This document shows, one piece after another, positions 1 through 8,552 of a stretch of 47,094 bases of DNA. The position numbers were made by a program, and so were the translations under genes. The stretch's first letter is position 1, and every line of letters begins with the position of its first letter. The DNA comes from an uncultured Saprospiraceae bacterium (GTDB taxonomy: Bacteria > Bacteroidota > Bacteroidia > Chitinophagales > Saprospiraceae), in contig CALDGQ010000128.1 of the NCBI GenBank assembly GCA_937941765.1, positions 1-47,094 on the forward strand, written 5' to 3'. A model generated the notes under the pieces. It did not search any database, was not told the DNA's origin, and worked only from the letters and a program-made list of their open reading frames with translations.

Positions 1-525
1 AGTAACATTCAAGGGGTTGTCTGGATTTACAAGCTCCTCACCTGGCATAAGCATCATATGAATCGTAAATACACCTTCGACTTTATTTTCAACAGTATCC
101 ATCTTTGTGATATTTAAAAAATTCCCTTCTGCTGATTCATCCAGTACGTAATAATCTTCTTGCACATCTCCATCATCAGTTTGGGTGCCATAAGAAGCAC
201 GGACATTCTCGTAAAAAGGATTTATACTGCCTAAGATCACCATCTTGGGTTGATAATTTTGTACAGTTGAAGTAATATATTGAAAATAAATACTTTCTCT
301 CGAGAACCCTTCACTTGAAACTGTACCAAATCCCAAATAGTAATAACCTAACGAATCACTAGTCCCTGCAATACAGGATGCCTCAAAGTCAAAGCCATTT
401 TTTTTGCCCGATGCAAATCCATAGACTGCAGCACCCGCTTCGTAAATTGGGACGGTCGGTTCGTCTTTCTTTTTACAAGAAAAGACTAACAAAAGGAAAA
501 ATATAGTTGGGTATAGTATTTTCAT
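1..525 (-). CDS. Partial lipoprotein, function unknown
   Basis: The open frame starts at the ATG at 523-525 and runs off the left edge, so only about 175 N-terminal residues are visible. Residues 1-17 (MKILYPTIFFLLLVFSC) form a lipoprotein signal peptide: one Lys, a hydrophobic stretch, and a lipobox ending at Cys17, followed by KKKDEP, a charged linker typical of surface-exposed lipoproteins. The remainder is rich in Gly, Tyr and acidic residues and looks beta-rich. No family was recognised. Its ATG overlaps the TGA of the upstream protease gene (ATGA), so the two are probably translationally coupled and may form a secreted or surface pair. Confidence is high that it is a gene and nil on function. 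Confidence 0.8.
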   Translation of the reverse strand, partial: MKILYPTIFFLLLVFSCKKKDEPTVPIYEAGAAVYGFASGKKNGFDFEASCIAGTSDSLGYYYLGFGTVSSEGFSRESIYFQYITSTVQNYQPKMVILGSINPFYENVRASYGTQTDDGDVQEDYYVLDESAEGNFLNITKMDTVENKVEGVFTIHMMLMPGEELVNPDNPLNVT

Positions 526-2426
526 AATTTGATGAATTTTTGCGTAAGAATTTTATTCCCTTTTTCCTGAACTAAAATATAAATCCCTTTTGGCAACGCA
601 TCAATGTTGACTATATCCACATACTCTCCTGATTTAATTGGACTATCATTTACGATAGAAACTACTTTACCAGTAGAATCACTAATATATGTTTTTACTC
701 GTTCTTCCATTCTAACTTTATAAGATATAACGATCTCCTCATTTGCAGGGTTGGGACTTAGAAATAAATCATCATTGAATTCCGCAACTATTACAGGATT
801 TTGATTCTTAATATTGGCTTCCCTAGTATCTACATTAATATCAGGGCGATTAAAACAAGCATCCCAATTATCACATTCTGGGCAATCATATGTATTAATT
901 CTCATTACATCATTTAATTGTCTTCCATCAACAGTTGATGTAACTCTTAAATGCAAATAAAACTCATCACAATTTTGAATAGGATTTGGATCAAATGAAA
1001 TATTGGGACCATTTCCTAACCATTGTACAAGATTAATACCATCAAAACTCTTAAACCACTGAAAGATGTAAGGTGGTGGCCCTCCATCCAAAATTCCTCC
1101 TTCTGCAATTGCAGCATATTCTCTAAAATCAAAGTAAAAAGTACCTAATGGATTTGTTAAACAGGTACACATTTTGGGAGAACCCTCTATCCTAGCAGTC
1201 ATGAACGCATTTGGCCTAAAATCGTTTACAGCGCACACAGAGCTAATAATTCTTCCGGCATTGTTATTATCTTCTGTTCCAGTTGGAGCCCCATTGAAAG
1301 TCCGAGAAGGATTTGAATAAAAAAGTTCTCTTCCATTAACTTCATCACCTAGAGCGGCTAAAATTCCTCTTCTTTCCTCTCCATCATCGTCCGTAAAACG
1401 CCAAGCATGTGAGCAAATGTTCGTATTATCATTTCCTCCATTTGATTGACGATTGTGTCTTGCGCCTAATAAATGTCCAACCTCATGGGCTAATGTCCAC
1501 CGTGGTAACATCAAAAATGGAACCTCAACTATTGCAAATGCTTGATTTTGAATTGGACCAATCGAAGGAACTGCTCCAAATATTTGATTACCAGTCGCAG
1601 CATTAAAGTAAACTTGGTCTGTCATTAATATAACAATATCGGCACTGTGCTGATTTCTTAAAGCAATAATATCTGGATCTAAAACTAAGGAGTTAATATC
1701 AAAAGCAATATCTGCAGAAAGAGGAAAATCAAAATTTGTACTTTGGAAACGAATTTCACCAGCAATAGAACTATTGTGAAATGCTTGATTGATTGATTCT
1801 CTACCAATTAAGACGTAAAGCCATTGAATAAAAGGGTTACCAACGCCATTTAGAAATTCCAGCGCACCTGGTGTCCAAACCATTAGTGCGTCGATTGTTT
1901 CATGACATAAATCTTCGTCGCAAAAGCCCATTGAAGAATTAGAAGTACTGCTATGTGAAGCACCGCACTCTATTTCTGCGGAAGCTTCATTTTTTACAAA
2001 TGTGAAAACACTAATTTCAGGTGCCACAGGATGAATAAAATAAAACCTATTACCATCTTTTATCATCCCTATGGTGCCACCTGGGTTCCTAATTAATGTA
2101 AAAAACGACCCTTCTTCAGCAAGTTTACCTGACCAACTAAAATTGTTTTCATCCTCATACTGAATTCTTGTAGCTTCAGCTTGATGAATTTTGTTCGATA
2201 AAGGATTTTTAAACCCAAATGCATTTTTTTCGATATTGAAGTTTCCAAAAGAAACAAATGATCGCCGATGTGATACATCATTTCCTGCTACTCTGGCTAC
2301 AAAAGCAGCTTCAGCTGCAGTTATATTCCCAGGAGTGTTTACAATGTTAAAAATCGGTTCGATATTTTGCGGATTTCCTAAACCACCAATTTGAGTAGCT
2401 CCTATATCCACAACTTGTGCAAACAC
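522..2426 (-). CDS. Secreted metzincin-type metalloprotease with T9SS sorting domain, signal peptide out of frame
   Basis: Predicted extracellular zinc endopeptidase. HEVGHLLGARH (residues 314-324 counted from the GTG at 2426) fits HExxHxxGxxH: three zinc-binding His and the catalytic Glu of reprolysin-like metzincins. A Cys-containing middle region follows, and the last ~80 residues (LSPNPANEE to FIKL) match a type A T9SS C-terminal sorting domain. In this frame there is no ATG, GTG or TTG before the GTG, and a stop lies upstream; yet the 5' codons read KSFFLSFFLLNSVFAQ, a clear signal-peptide core. An ATG at 2498-2500 begins a frame that hits a stop just after a (CTTT)6 tract; seven or four units would join it to the protease frame. 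As sequenced, the gene is either off or translated without an export signal. It overlaps the downstream lipoprotein by 4 bp. Confidence 0.85.
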   Translation of the reverse strand: MFAQVVDIGATQIGGLGNPQNIEPIFNIVNTPGNITAAEAAFVARVAGNDVSHRRSFVSFGNFNIEKNAFGFKNPLSNKIHQAEATRIQYEDENNFSWSGKLAEEGSFFTLIRNPGGTIGMIKDGNRFYFIHPVAPEISVFTFVKNEASAEIECGASHSSTSNSSMGFCDEDLCHETIDALMVWTPGALEFLNGVGNPFIQWLYVLIGRESINQAFHNSSIAGEIRFQSTNFDFPLSADIAFDINSLVLDPDIIALRNQHSADIVILMTDQVYFNAATGNQIFGAVPSIGPIQNQAFAIVEVPFLMLPRWTLAHEVGHLLGARHNRQSNGGNDNTNICSHAWRFTDDDGEERRGILAALGDEVNGRELFYSNPSRTFNGAPTGTEDNNNAGRIISSVCAVNDFRPNAFMTARIEGSPKMCTCLTNPLGTFYFDFREYAAIAEGGILDGGPPPYIFQWFKSFDGINLVQWLGNGPNISFDPNPIQNCDEFYLHLRVTSTVDGRQLNDVMRINTYDCPECDNWDACFNRPDINVDTREANIKNQNPVIVAEFNDDLFLSPNPANEEIVISYKVRMEERVKTYISDSTGKVVSIVNDSPIKSGEYVDIVNIDALPKGIYILVQEKGNKILTQKFIKL

Positions 2427-2434
2427 ACTATTTA

Positions 2435-2458
2435 AAAGAAAGAAAGAAAGAAAGAAAG
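2435..2458 (-). repeat. (CTTT)6 tetranucleotide tract inside the protease signal peptide
   Basis: Six perfect AAAG units on the plus strand, CTTT in the coding sense. The tract lies between the ATG at 2498-2500 and the protease frame. The ATG frame reads M-T-T-Y-K-V-L-H-F-F-K-T-T-S, then LSFF repeats, then stops at TAA. One extra unit would give LSFFLSFFLLNSVFA followed by Gln, an almost ideal signal peptide with Ala cleavage. Repeat-unit gain or loss would therefore switch export on and off. Confidence 0.8.
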
Positions 2459-2626
2459 ACTTGTAGTCTTAAAGAAATGAAGTACTTTATACGTAGTCAT
2501 ATAGTGTATATTTAAAATGTGAAATAATCAAATAAAATATAACACGCTCGATCCAAATATACCTATATTTTGTTATAAAACAATATAATTTCAAGTATTC
2601 AAGAAGTGCTTTTAAATTATCCGAAA

Positions 2627-2664
2627 ATAAAAAAGCCGTTCCGACAAAATCGAAACGGCTTTTT
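2627..2664 (-). terminator. Rho-independent terminator after the S41 protease gene
   Basis: The sequence AAAAAGCCGTTcCGA, a four-base loop, then TCGaAACGGCTTTTT folds into a long hairpin with one mismatch, with an A-run on one side and a T-run on the other. It lies 18 bp past the stop codon of the S41 protease. Because of the flanking runs it could act in both directions. Confidence 0.85.
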
Positions 2665-2681
2665 CCTTCAAAAACGTTCAT

Positions 2682-4325
2682 TTAATTTTTAAGCAACTGC
2701 TTATATTTTGTAGGATTATCAAACAACTTCACAGCTTCTTTAATTTCCTTATCGTTTTTCAGTCCCATTTGTAATTTTCCTTTTTGGTAGAAATAACGAC
2801 CTGCAATTTCTTTCTCAATTAGATTCAAAATATCTTCTTTGTACGAAGTCAACTCCGCTTTTTTGACAGCTGCGATTTTGTCTTCGATAGATTTGAAATC
2901 GATGTTTAATTTATCTTCAATTTTTTCAGCCTTTGCGGTCTTCTTTAATTGCTTCAATTCCTTTTCACTTTTCGTTTGGTAAACGAATTTTTCCCTATTC
3001 AAAAATGAAAGGAAGCTATCATAATCTGTAAAGTTGACATCGTCTATAGAAGCAGCGGTAGGATTTTTCAATACATATTGCGTTGCAAAATTAAAAATCA
3101 TATCCTTGTCCAACAATCCTTTTATAACACTATCGTCCCAATTCTTATCTAAATTAATGTCAGGTTTCACACCACCACCATCAAGCACTTTTCTTCCATT
3201 TCTAGTTTTGAAAGCAGTTCTTTTTTCATCTGGAATATCAACAGGCTCCCCATCTTTGTAAGAAACACCTTGGATACATCTACCACTAGGAATGTAATAT
3301 TTGGCAGTAGTCAATTTCACTTTAGAGTTGTATCCAACATCCCGTGTGTTTTGTACCAATCCTTTTCCATAAGAACGTTGACCAATCAAAACACCTCTAT
3401 CCAAATCTTGCAAGACTCCAGAAACAATTTCAGAAGCAGAAGCAGAATTTTTATCTATCAAAACCGCCAACTGAATTTCTTCATCAACTGGTGCATTCAA
3501 TGTTTTAAAACTACGATCCCATTCTTTTACTTTACCCAATGTAGAAACGATCATTTCTCCTTTTGGGACAAATACGTTGGATACGTTTACTGCCTCTGTC
3601 AACAATCCACCTCCGTTTCCACGAAGATCGAAGATGATTCCTTTCATTGAAGGATTTTCCTTTTTTAGATTGGACAAGGCATCTGCAACATTTTTTCCAG
3701 CATTTCTTGTAAACGTCGTCAATGCAACATACCCTACCTCATCCGATACCATACCTGAGTAAGGCACATTTGGCACTTTCACTTCATCACGTGTCAACGT
3801 TATTTTTTTGTCTTTACTTTCTCCAGGACGTTGGATCGTCAACACCACTTCTGTTCCAGGATATCCTTTCAATATCTCATTGACATCTTCTCGTTTTTTC
3901 CCAGCTGTTATTTTTCCATCGACAGCAATAATGACATCTCCTGCTTTCAATCCTGCTTTATCAGCTGGACTACCTTCATAAGGTTCTGCAATCATAATGT
4001 TATCACCTGAGCTTTTAATCATGGCACCTATCCCATTATACTTTCCTTCTGTCATGTATCGGTAACCTTCGATTTCAGATTCAGAAATATAGTTGGTGTA
4101 AGGATCTAATGATTCCAACATCGCATCTAATCCGATACGCATCAGACTTGCTGGATCGACCTCATCCACATAATAGGTGTTGAGCTCTTTATATAGGTTG
4201 GCAAAAATTTCGATGTTTTTGGAAATTTCAAAAAACTTGTCGTTATCTGCAACGAAGTTGTAACTGGCAAAAGCACCAATTAAAACGATAGCAAGGATTG
4301 TGAATTTTTTAGTAAAAAACTTCAT
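2682..4325 (-). CDS. C-terminal processing peptidase, S41 family (CtpA/Prc-like)
   Basis: Periplasmic serine protease that cleaves proteins from their C-terminus. Residues 1-25 form a signal peptide or signal anchor (KKFTILAIVLIGAFA). A PDZ domain spans about residues 95-165 (GIGAMIKSS, GSPADKAGLKAGDVI). The S41 core follows, with ILFDLRGNGGG-type motif IIFDLRGNGGG near 230 and the catalytic dyad Ser296 (in NSASASEI) and Lys321 (in GQRSYGKG); the Ser-Lys spacing of 25 equals that in E. coli Prc. A Lys/Glu-rich C-terminal helical region (residues 410-547) is usual in Bacteroidota members. Length is normal for the family. The gene stands alone between a terminator and a 183-bp gap. Gene symbols vary (ctpA, prc), so none is given. 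Confidence 0.96.
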   Translation of the reverse strand: MKFFTKKFTILAIVLIGAFASYNFVADNDKFFEISKNIEIFANLYKELNTYYVDEVDPASLMRIGLDAMLESLDPYTNYISESEIEGYRYMTEGKYNGIGAMIKSSGDNIMIAEPYEGSPADKAGLKAGDVIIAVDGKITAGKKREDVNEILKGYPGTEVVLTIQRPGESKDKKITLTRDEVKVPNVPYSGMVSDEVGYVALTTFTRNAGKNVADALSNLKKENPSMKGIIFDLRGNGGGLLTEAVNVSNVFVPKGEMIVSTLGKVKEWDRSFKTLNAPVDEEIQLAVLIDKNSASASEIVSGVLQDLDRGVLIGQRSYGKGLVQNTRDVGYNSKVKLTTAKYYIPSGRCIQGVSYKDGEPVDIPDEKRTAFKTRNGRKVLDGGGVKPDINLDKNWDDSVIKGLLDKDMIFNFATQYVLKNPTAASIDDVNFTDYDSFLSFLNREKFVYQTKSEKELKQLKKTAKAEKIEDKLNIDFKSIEDKIAAVKKAELTSYKEDILNLIEKEIAGRYFYQKGKLQMGLKNDKEIKEAVKLFDNPTKYKQLLKN

Positions 4326-4508
4326 AAGGATAAATGATTTATGATCTGTTTATGATTCTTCTATAGTCCGTTTATTGAACGCTATTTTGATATCTAAAAT
4401 TTGATACAAAACAATTTAACTGAAAAGTAGCCAATATTCAATCCAAATAAATATGTAAAGCCCTAAATAAAGGTTAAAAGTAGACCTTTTACATATACTG
4501 TTATACTG

Positions 4509-5273
4509 TTATTGGTCAAAAAATGTTCGCAAAATCCGCAGTGTCTCTTCTGGTGCTTCGGCATGTACCCAATGTCCAGCCATTTTCACTTCTTCAAATG
4601 TGGCTGCTGGAAATAGTTTTTTGATATCATCTGTTTCTTCTAGATTCAGATATTTTGAGGTTTCTCCTTTGATAAAATGAGTTGGGCCTTCAAACGTATT
4701 TTCGGAGGTAATGGCATCCAATATCTTTTGATAATTTCTGTGAATGACTGGCAGATTCATTTTCCATTTATATTTTCCGTCTTTTGTTCTAGTCAAATTT
4801 TTCAGTAAAAATTGACGGACACCATATTCTTTAATCGTCTCACCAATTTTAGCATCTGCATCTTTTCTACTTTCCACTTTTTCCAAATCCAAATTCAACA
4901 AAGCATCAATGATTGCTTCGTGTCCGCCATCATATTGTTGGACACCGATATCTACAACTGCCAATTGAGTTACTTTTTTAGGATAATTTAGTGCGAATTG
5001 CATGGCCGTTTTTCCACCCATTGAGTGTCCAACAATTCTAGCATCATCTATCCACTTATCTCTCATGAAATATTCTAGATCTTCTGCCATTAGTTGGTAA
5101 TTGAATTCGGAGTCGTGTGGAGATCTTCCGTGATTTCGTTGATCAATAATAAACACGGTGTAGTCATCTGCTAATTGCTTGGCTAATGTTTGCCAATTGT
5201 CGGAGGTTCCGAATAGTCCGTGGAGGATTATTACTGGGTCTCCGTCACCGAATTCTTTGAAATTTAGGTCCAT
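4509..5273 (-). CDS. Alpha/beta hydrolase, YbfF-like esterase
   Basis: Cytoplasmic hydrolase of the alpha/beta fold, 254 residues and no signal peptide. The oxyanion segment HGLFGTSDNW (residues 18-27), the nucleophile elbow GHSMGG with Ser84, an acid in the VVDIG region, and the terminal His in AGHWVHAEAP (His234 or His237) match the YbfF/short-chain acyl esterase family. DQRNHGRSPH near 45-54 is also characteristic. The physiological substrate is unknown; small acyl or thioesters are typical. It is encoded apart from the S41 gene, with a 183-bp gap downstream and repeat-derived DNA upstream. Confidence 0.92.
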   Translation of the reverse strand: MDLNFKEFGDGDPVIILHGLFGTSDNWQTLAKQLADDYTVFIIDQRNHGRSPHDSEFNYQLMAEDLEYFMRDKWIDDARIVGHSMGGKTAMQFALNYPKKVTQLAVVDIGVQQYDGGHEAIIDALLNLDLEKVESRKDADAKIGETIKEYGVRQFLLKNLTRTKDGKYKWKMNLPVIHRNYQKILDAITSENTFEGPTHFIKGETSKYLNLEETDDIKKLFPAATFEEVKMAGHWVHAEAPEETLRILRTFFDQ

Positions 5274-5280
5274 TTTTTAT

Positions 5281-5470
5281 TTTTTAACACTTAGTTTACG
5301 CTTCGCTTGGGTTCGTATTTTTACCACAGAGATCACATAGAAACAGAGATCACATAGGATCTTGGTTCGTGAAATTTCCTCACGCAGAAACCGCAGAAAT
5401 TCGCAGAAGGAGGACGTGAAAAAACACGCAAAGAATTCGCAGAAAGAGTAGGTGTACCAGATTGCGAATT
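5281..5470. repeat. Degenerate purine-rich intergenic repeats
   Basis: Stacked short direct repeats: CACAGAGATCACATAG appears twice, followed by four forms of CGCAGAAA (cacgcagaaac, cgcagaaat, cgcagaagg, cgcagaaag). They resemble the filler repeats seen between genes in many Bacteroidota. A 73-codon open frame crosses the block but shows only repeat-derived composition. Confidence 0.6.
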
Positions 5471-5952
5471 CATTTTTTATTAAATTTAGAAGTATCAATA
5501 GTTTCTAGCATCGATGTTGAATATAAATATTGCATCATTTCAAGAGAGTTTTGAAAACAACTTCCATTTATATTTATCACATTTATGTCATCGCCTATTC
5601 CAAGCCAAAGAGTGTCATTTGAGCTAGTATAAAACTCAACATACAAATTATCAAATTCACAAGATTCTATTTTTGTTATTGATATTCCTGCTTCTATTTT
5701 TTTTGCTTCTTGATATAAACTAAAACAAGAAATTCTATTATCAATTTTGGAATTAAATGCTGCATTATTTTTCATCCAATCTCTATCTCGTGTAGTTTTA
5801 AATGGTCTATTAGTAAGAGGATTCGGTTCAAATTCATCATACCAAATTTGCATTTCAGTAATTTTGTGATTCAAGCTAACTTCCTTAATTTCTGCATTCC
5901 AATCACAAGAATTTAGATTTAAAACCAATACAAGAAGAAGGATTCTTTTCAA
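5470..5952 (-). CDS. Small lipoprotein of unknown function
   Basis: 160 residues beginning MKRILLLVLVLNLNSC, a lipoprotein signal with the acylated Cys at position 16. The mature part holds further Cys residues (ISCFSL, ESCEFD, GSCFQN) and a region of alternating hydrophobic residues (LYVEFYTSSNDTLWLGIG) that suggests a beta-sandwich. No family was recognised. It lies between repeat filler and the crtA-like gene on the same strand; the 90-bp gap to the latter includes repeat DNA, so co-transcription is uncertain. Confidence 0.75.
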   Translation of the reverse strand: MKRILLLVLVLNLNSCDWNAEIKEVSLNHKITEMQIWYDEFEPNPLTNRPFKTTRDRDWMKNNAAFNSKIDNRISCFSLYQEAKKIEAGISITKIESCEFDNLYVEFYTSSNDTLWLGIGDDINVININGSCFQNSLEMMQYLYSTSMLETIDTSKFNKK

Positions 5953-5984
5953 TTTTATTTACTTGTTATTATAATTTACGAAAA

Positions 5985-6060
5985 CCTTTGTGCTCCTTAG
6001 TACCTAAGTGATAAATCACCTACTCAACTCATAACTCATCATTTATAACTCATCACTAAA
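5985..6060. repeat. CTTAGTGCC-type intergenic filler repeat
   Basis: The stretch reads ctttgtgctccttagtac, then ctaagtgataaatcacc, and then two forms of CTCATAACTCATCA. It belongs to the same degenerate family as the blocks at 14.7 kb and 27.0 kb. The last bases form the 3' end of the crtA-like gene. Confidence 0.5.
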
Positions 6061-6753
6061 AATCGTAATCCCATCCCAAGCCCCCAAAGACTTATAAGGC
6101 CGAAACCGAGCAAACAATTCCTCCTTATACCAACCCCGTTCCCTCGTCTTCTTGACCACCTCCCGATGATATTCACTTCTATAAGCATAGTCCATCATGA
6201 ACTTCGAATTTTCCCATAAAGAAAAAGTTGCTTGCATAAAAATGGGCCACTCTCCGATACCGATTGAAAAAATAAGTCCTGCTCGATTATCAATACTTTG
6301 ACTGACGGTTGGCACCTCTTTCCAAAATTCAAAAAGATGTTTGCTATGAATCGTGGCTCTTGTGATTACACCCACCAAATCATTTTCATTGTATTGGACG
6401 TTTTCAAAAAAAGGAGTCACACCAGACCAAACACCATGAGCTTTAGAAGTTTTCATAAAAACAGTCCAATTTTGTATCGAGCGATTTTTATACTTTACAA
6501 ATTCCTTATTTTTTTCGAAAAACGCGTTGGCTAAATCTTCATTATCCCAAGTTGCTAAGATTCCATAAACACCAAAATTCGGTTTAATAGAAAACCCATT
6601 TTCAGCGCCACTACCTAATTGCTTAATTAATTGCAACCCCTTAATTTTCTTTACGTTAAAAGGAGGAATGCCCATTTTTGTAAAGGCCCACCATTTGGAT
6701 GAGAAATTATCAAATTTGAAAAAAGAGATGGTAACGACTTGGCTAGCATTCAT
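6043..6753 (-). CDS. crtA: Spheroidene monooxygenase-like protein (CrtA family)
   Basis: 236 residues matching the CrtA family, heme proteins that oxygenate acyclic carotenoids such as spheroidene. Family signatures visible: GLQLIKQLGSGAENGF (residues 40-55), YGILATWDNEDLANAFF, WTVFMKTSKAHGVWSG, the conserved VITRATI segment, IGIGEWPIFMQATFSLWEN and ELFARFRPYKSLGAWDG at the C-terminus. There is no signal peptide, so it is cytosolic or peripheral. No other carotenoid genes are present in the window, so the true substrate is open; CrtA homologs in Bacteroidota may act on other isoprenoids. A well-formed promoter lies just upstream. Confidence 0.85.
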   Translation of the reverse strand: MNASQVVTISFFKFDNFSSKWWAFTKMGIPPFNVKKIKGLQLIKQLGSGAENGFSIKPNFGVYGILATWDNEDLANAFFEKNKEFVKYKNRSIQNWTVFMKTSKAHGVWSGVTPFFENVQYNENDLVGVITRATIHSKHLFEFWKEVPTVSQSIDNRAGLIFSIGIGEWPIFMQATFSLWENSKFMMDYAYRSEYHREVVKKTRERGWYKEELFARFRPYKSLGAWDGITIFSDEL

Positions 6754-6764
6754 ATAGATAAAAC

Positions 6765-6797
6765 AAAGCTAATTATATTAATGTTTATTAAAACAAA
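6765..6797 (-). promoter_or_regulatory. Bacteroidota-type promoter for the crtA-like gene
   Basis: On the minus strand TTTG (6794-6797) is followed after 22 bases by TAGCTTTG (6765-6772), fitting -33 TTTG and -7 TAnnTTTG. The start codon at 6751-6753 is only 11 bases beyond, so the leader is very short. Confidence 0.65.
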
Positions 6798-6844
6798 CGA
6801 CTTAAACATCACATATTAATTTAATATTTATTCGTAGAGTATCG

Positions 6845-6852
6845 TATATTTG
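6845..6852 (+). promoter_or_regulatory. -7 box for the cyclase gene
   Basis: TATATTTG fits TAnnTTTG, 23 bases before the ATG at 6876. No TTTG was found at the expected -33 position, so the call rests on the -7 element alone. Confidence 0.45.
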
Positions 6853-6875
6853 TAATCTAACATCAGATCTATTTA

Positions 6876-8525
6876 ATGAGACATTTATTGACACTTTCTT
6901 TTGTTTTAATTTCGATGACACTTTGGTCCCAATCGACTAGTAGTCTGTTGAAACAATTGAGATCAGCAACCAATAATACTCAAAAAATGGATCTCAACTA
7001 TCGACTTGCAGAAGCATATTTGAAATCCGATTTCAAGAAAGCAGGTACCTATGCTGGTACTGCTCAACGTCTAGCAGTCGAATTAGGTAACAATACCATG
7101 ATGGCTAAGTCAGCTTATCTGGGTGGTGAAGCATATTTCAAACAAAGACAATGGGGAACTTCTGCATCTCGATTCAATCAAAGTTTAGGCTTTGCGAAAA
7201 AATCAGGAAGTAATGCTTTAGTGGCTGCGAATTATCAAAAACTAATTGCCATCGCCAAGAAGAAAAGTAATGAGCGTGGTGCAATCAAGTTGGGAGAAGA
7301 TGCGATTGCTTATTTTAGTAACAAAAGTGGTTCTTCTAGTTCTAATGTCAGTACACCTAGTAAACCAACACCCACTCCTGCTCCTTCAAGTTCAGTTGAT
7401 CAAAAAAGATTGGACAAGGTAACCAAGGATAATATTGCAATGAGAAAGTCCATCAACAAGCTTGAAAAAGAATTGAATGAGGCTCGTAATACGGTTGCAC
7501 AATCTAAGCCAGATGAAAATTTATCCGCTAGAGAAAAAGCGAAATTCGAAGAACAGAAAAAGAAATACGAGGAGGAACTATTAGAAAGAGATAAAGAGTT
7601 GAAAGAAATCGAAGAGCAAAAAGATACGTACGCAAGAAGAAATAAGCGAAGTGAAAAAGAATTGAAATCCATGTCAAAAGAAGCATTGGCCAATGAGGTA
7701 CAACTGCAAAAGCAAGAAATGGATTTAGCTGAAGCCAATAACCAAAGAAATATTTTAGGGTTGAGTGCGCTTTTTATTTTAGGATTAGCGGGGTTGTTAT
7801 TTGCTCGATTTAGATCCAAGAAAAAATCCAACTTAGCACTAGAAGAAAAAAATAGATTGATTGAAGATGAACGTCAACGTTCTGATGAATTATTGCTAAA
7901 TATTTTACCTGCAGAAATTGCCAAGGAGCTAAAAGAAAATGGGAAAGCAAGTGCTAAGAAATATGAAAACGTAACCGTTTTATTTTCTGACTTCAAAAAT
8001 TTCACTCAAATTTCTAACAGACTAACTCCGGAACAGTTGGTAAAAGAATTAGATTACTGTTTTAAAGGGTTTGACTACATCATCAGCCAATATAAAGGGA
8101 TTGAAAAAATCAAAACCATTGGTGATGCATACATGTGTGCATCTGGATTGAGTACTTCGAGCACCTTTCCTACAGACATTATCAAAGCTGCATTGGACAT
8201 TCAAGAATTTTTAGAAGATTATAAAAGAGGGAAAAAAATCTTAGGAGAAGAATTCTTTGAAGCAAGAATTGGTATTCACACGGGTCCTGTTGTTGCAGGT
8301 GTTGTGGGTGTCAATAAATTTGCGTACGATATTTGGGGCGAAACAGTCAACATCGCCTCTAGAATGGAATCACAATGTGAAGTAGGTCAGGTCAATATTT
8401 CTGAAGCCACTTACAACAAGATCAAATACGATTTTCAGACTGAATATAGAGGGAAATTAAATGCTAAAAATGTGGGTGCTATGGACATGTATTATGTCAA
8501 GCAACCAGTAGCTGCCTCTGTTTAA
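6876..8525 (+). CDS. Membrane class III adenylate/guanylate cyclase with periplasmic helical sensor
   Basis: Predicted to make cAMP or cGMP from ATP or GTP. Order of parts: signal peptide 1-18 (ending TLWSQS); TPR-like helices about 20-150; a Pro/Ser/Thr linker; a long Lys/Glu coiled coil 165-288; one transmembrane helix 289-310 (LGLSALFILGLAGLLF); the LLLNILPAEIAKELK linker that commonly precedes cyclase domains; and the catalytic domain 364-545. Metal-binding Asp lies in VLFSDFKNF, and the second Asp in IKTIGDAYM; GIHTGPVVAGVVG, FAYDIWGETVNIASRM complete the signature. Substrate specificity cannot be fixed by eye. uvrB follows after 27 bp on the same strand and may share its transcript. Confidence 0.93.
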   Translation: MRHLLTLSFVLISMTLWSQSTSSLLKQLRSATNNTQKMDLNYRLAEAYLKSDFKKAGTYAGTAQRLAVELGNNTMMAKSAYLGGEAYFKQRQWGTSASRFNQSLGFAKKSGSNALVAANYQKLIAIAKKKSNERGAIKLGEDAIAYFSNKSGSSSSNVSTPSKPTPTPAPSSSVDQKRLDKVTKDNIAMRKSINKLEKELNEARNTVAQSKPDENLSAREKAKFEEQKKKYEEELLERDKELKEIEEQKDTYARRNKRSEKELKSMSKEALANEVQLQKQEMDLAEANNQRNILGLSALFILGLAGLLFARFRSKKKSNLALEEKNRLIEDERQRSDELLLNILPAEIAKELKENGKASAKKYENVTVLFSDFKNFTQISNRLTPEQLVKELDYCFKGFDYIISQYKGIEKIKTIGDAYMCASGLSTSSTFPTDIIKAALDIQEFLEDYKRGKKILGEEFFEARIGIHTGPVVAGVVGVNKFAYDIWGETVNIASRMESQCEVGQVNISEATYNKIKYDFQTEYRGKLNAKNVGAMDMYYVKQPVAASV

Positions 8526-8552
8526 AACCGTCTGTTCATAACAATACTAAAC

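Noticed and set aside
2487..2681. 64-codon open frame on the minus strand
   Set aside because: It runs through the terminator hairpin of the S41 gene and overlaps the ATG region of the protease; no coding character.
5277..5498. 73-codon open frame on the minus strand
   Set aside because: It lies entirely in CACAGAG/CGCAGAA filler repeats, and its Cys/Phe-rich translation is the repeat read in one frame; no start signal.
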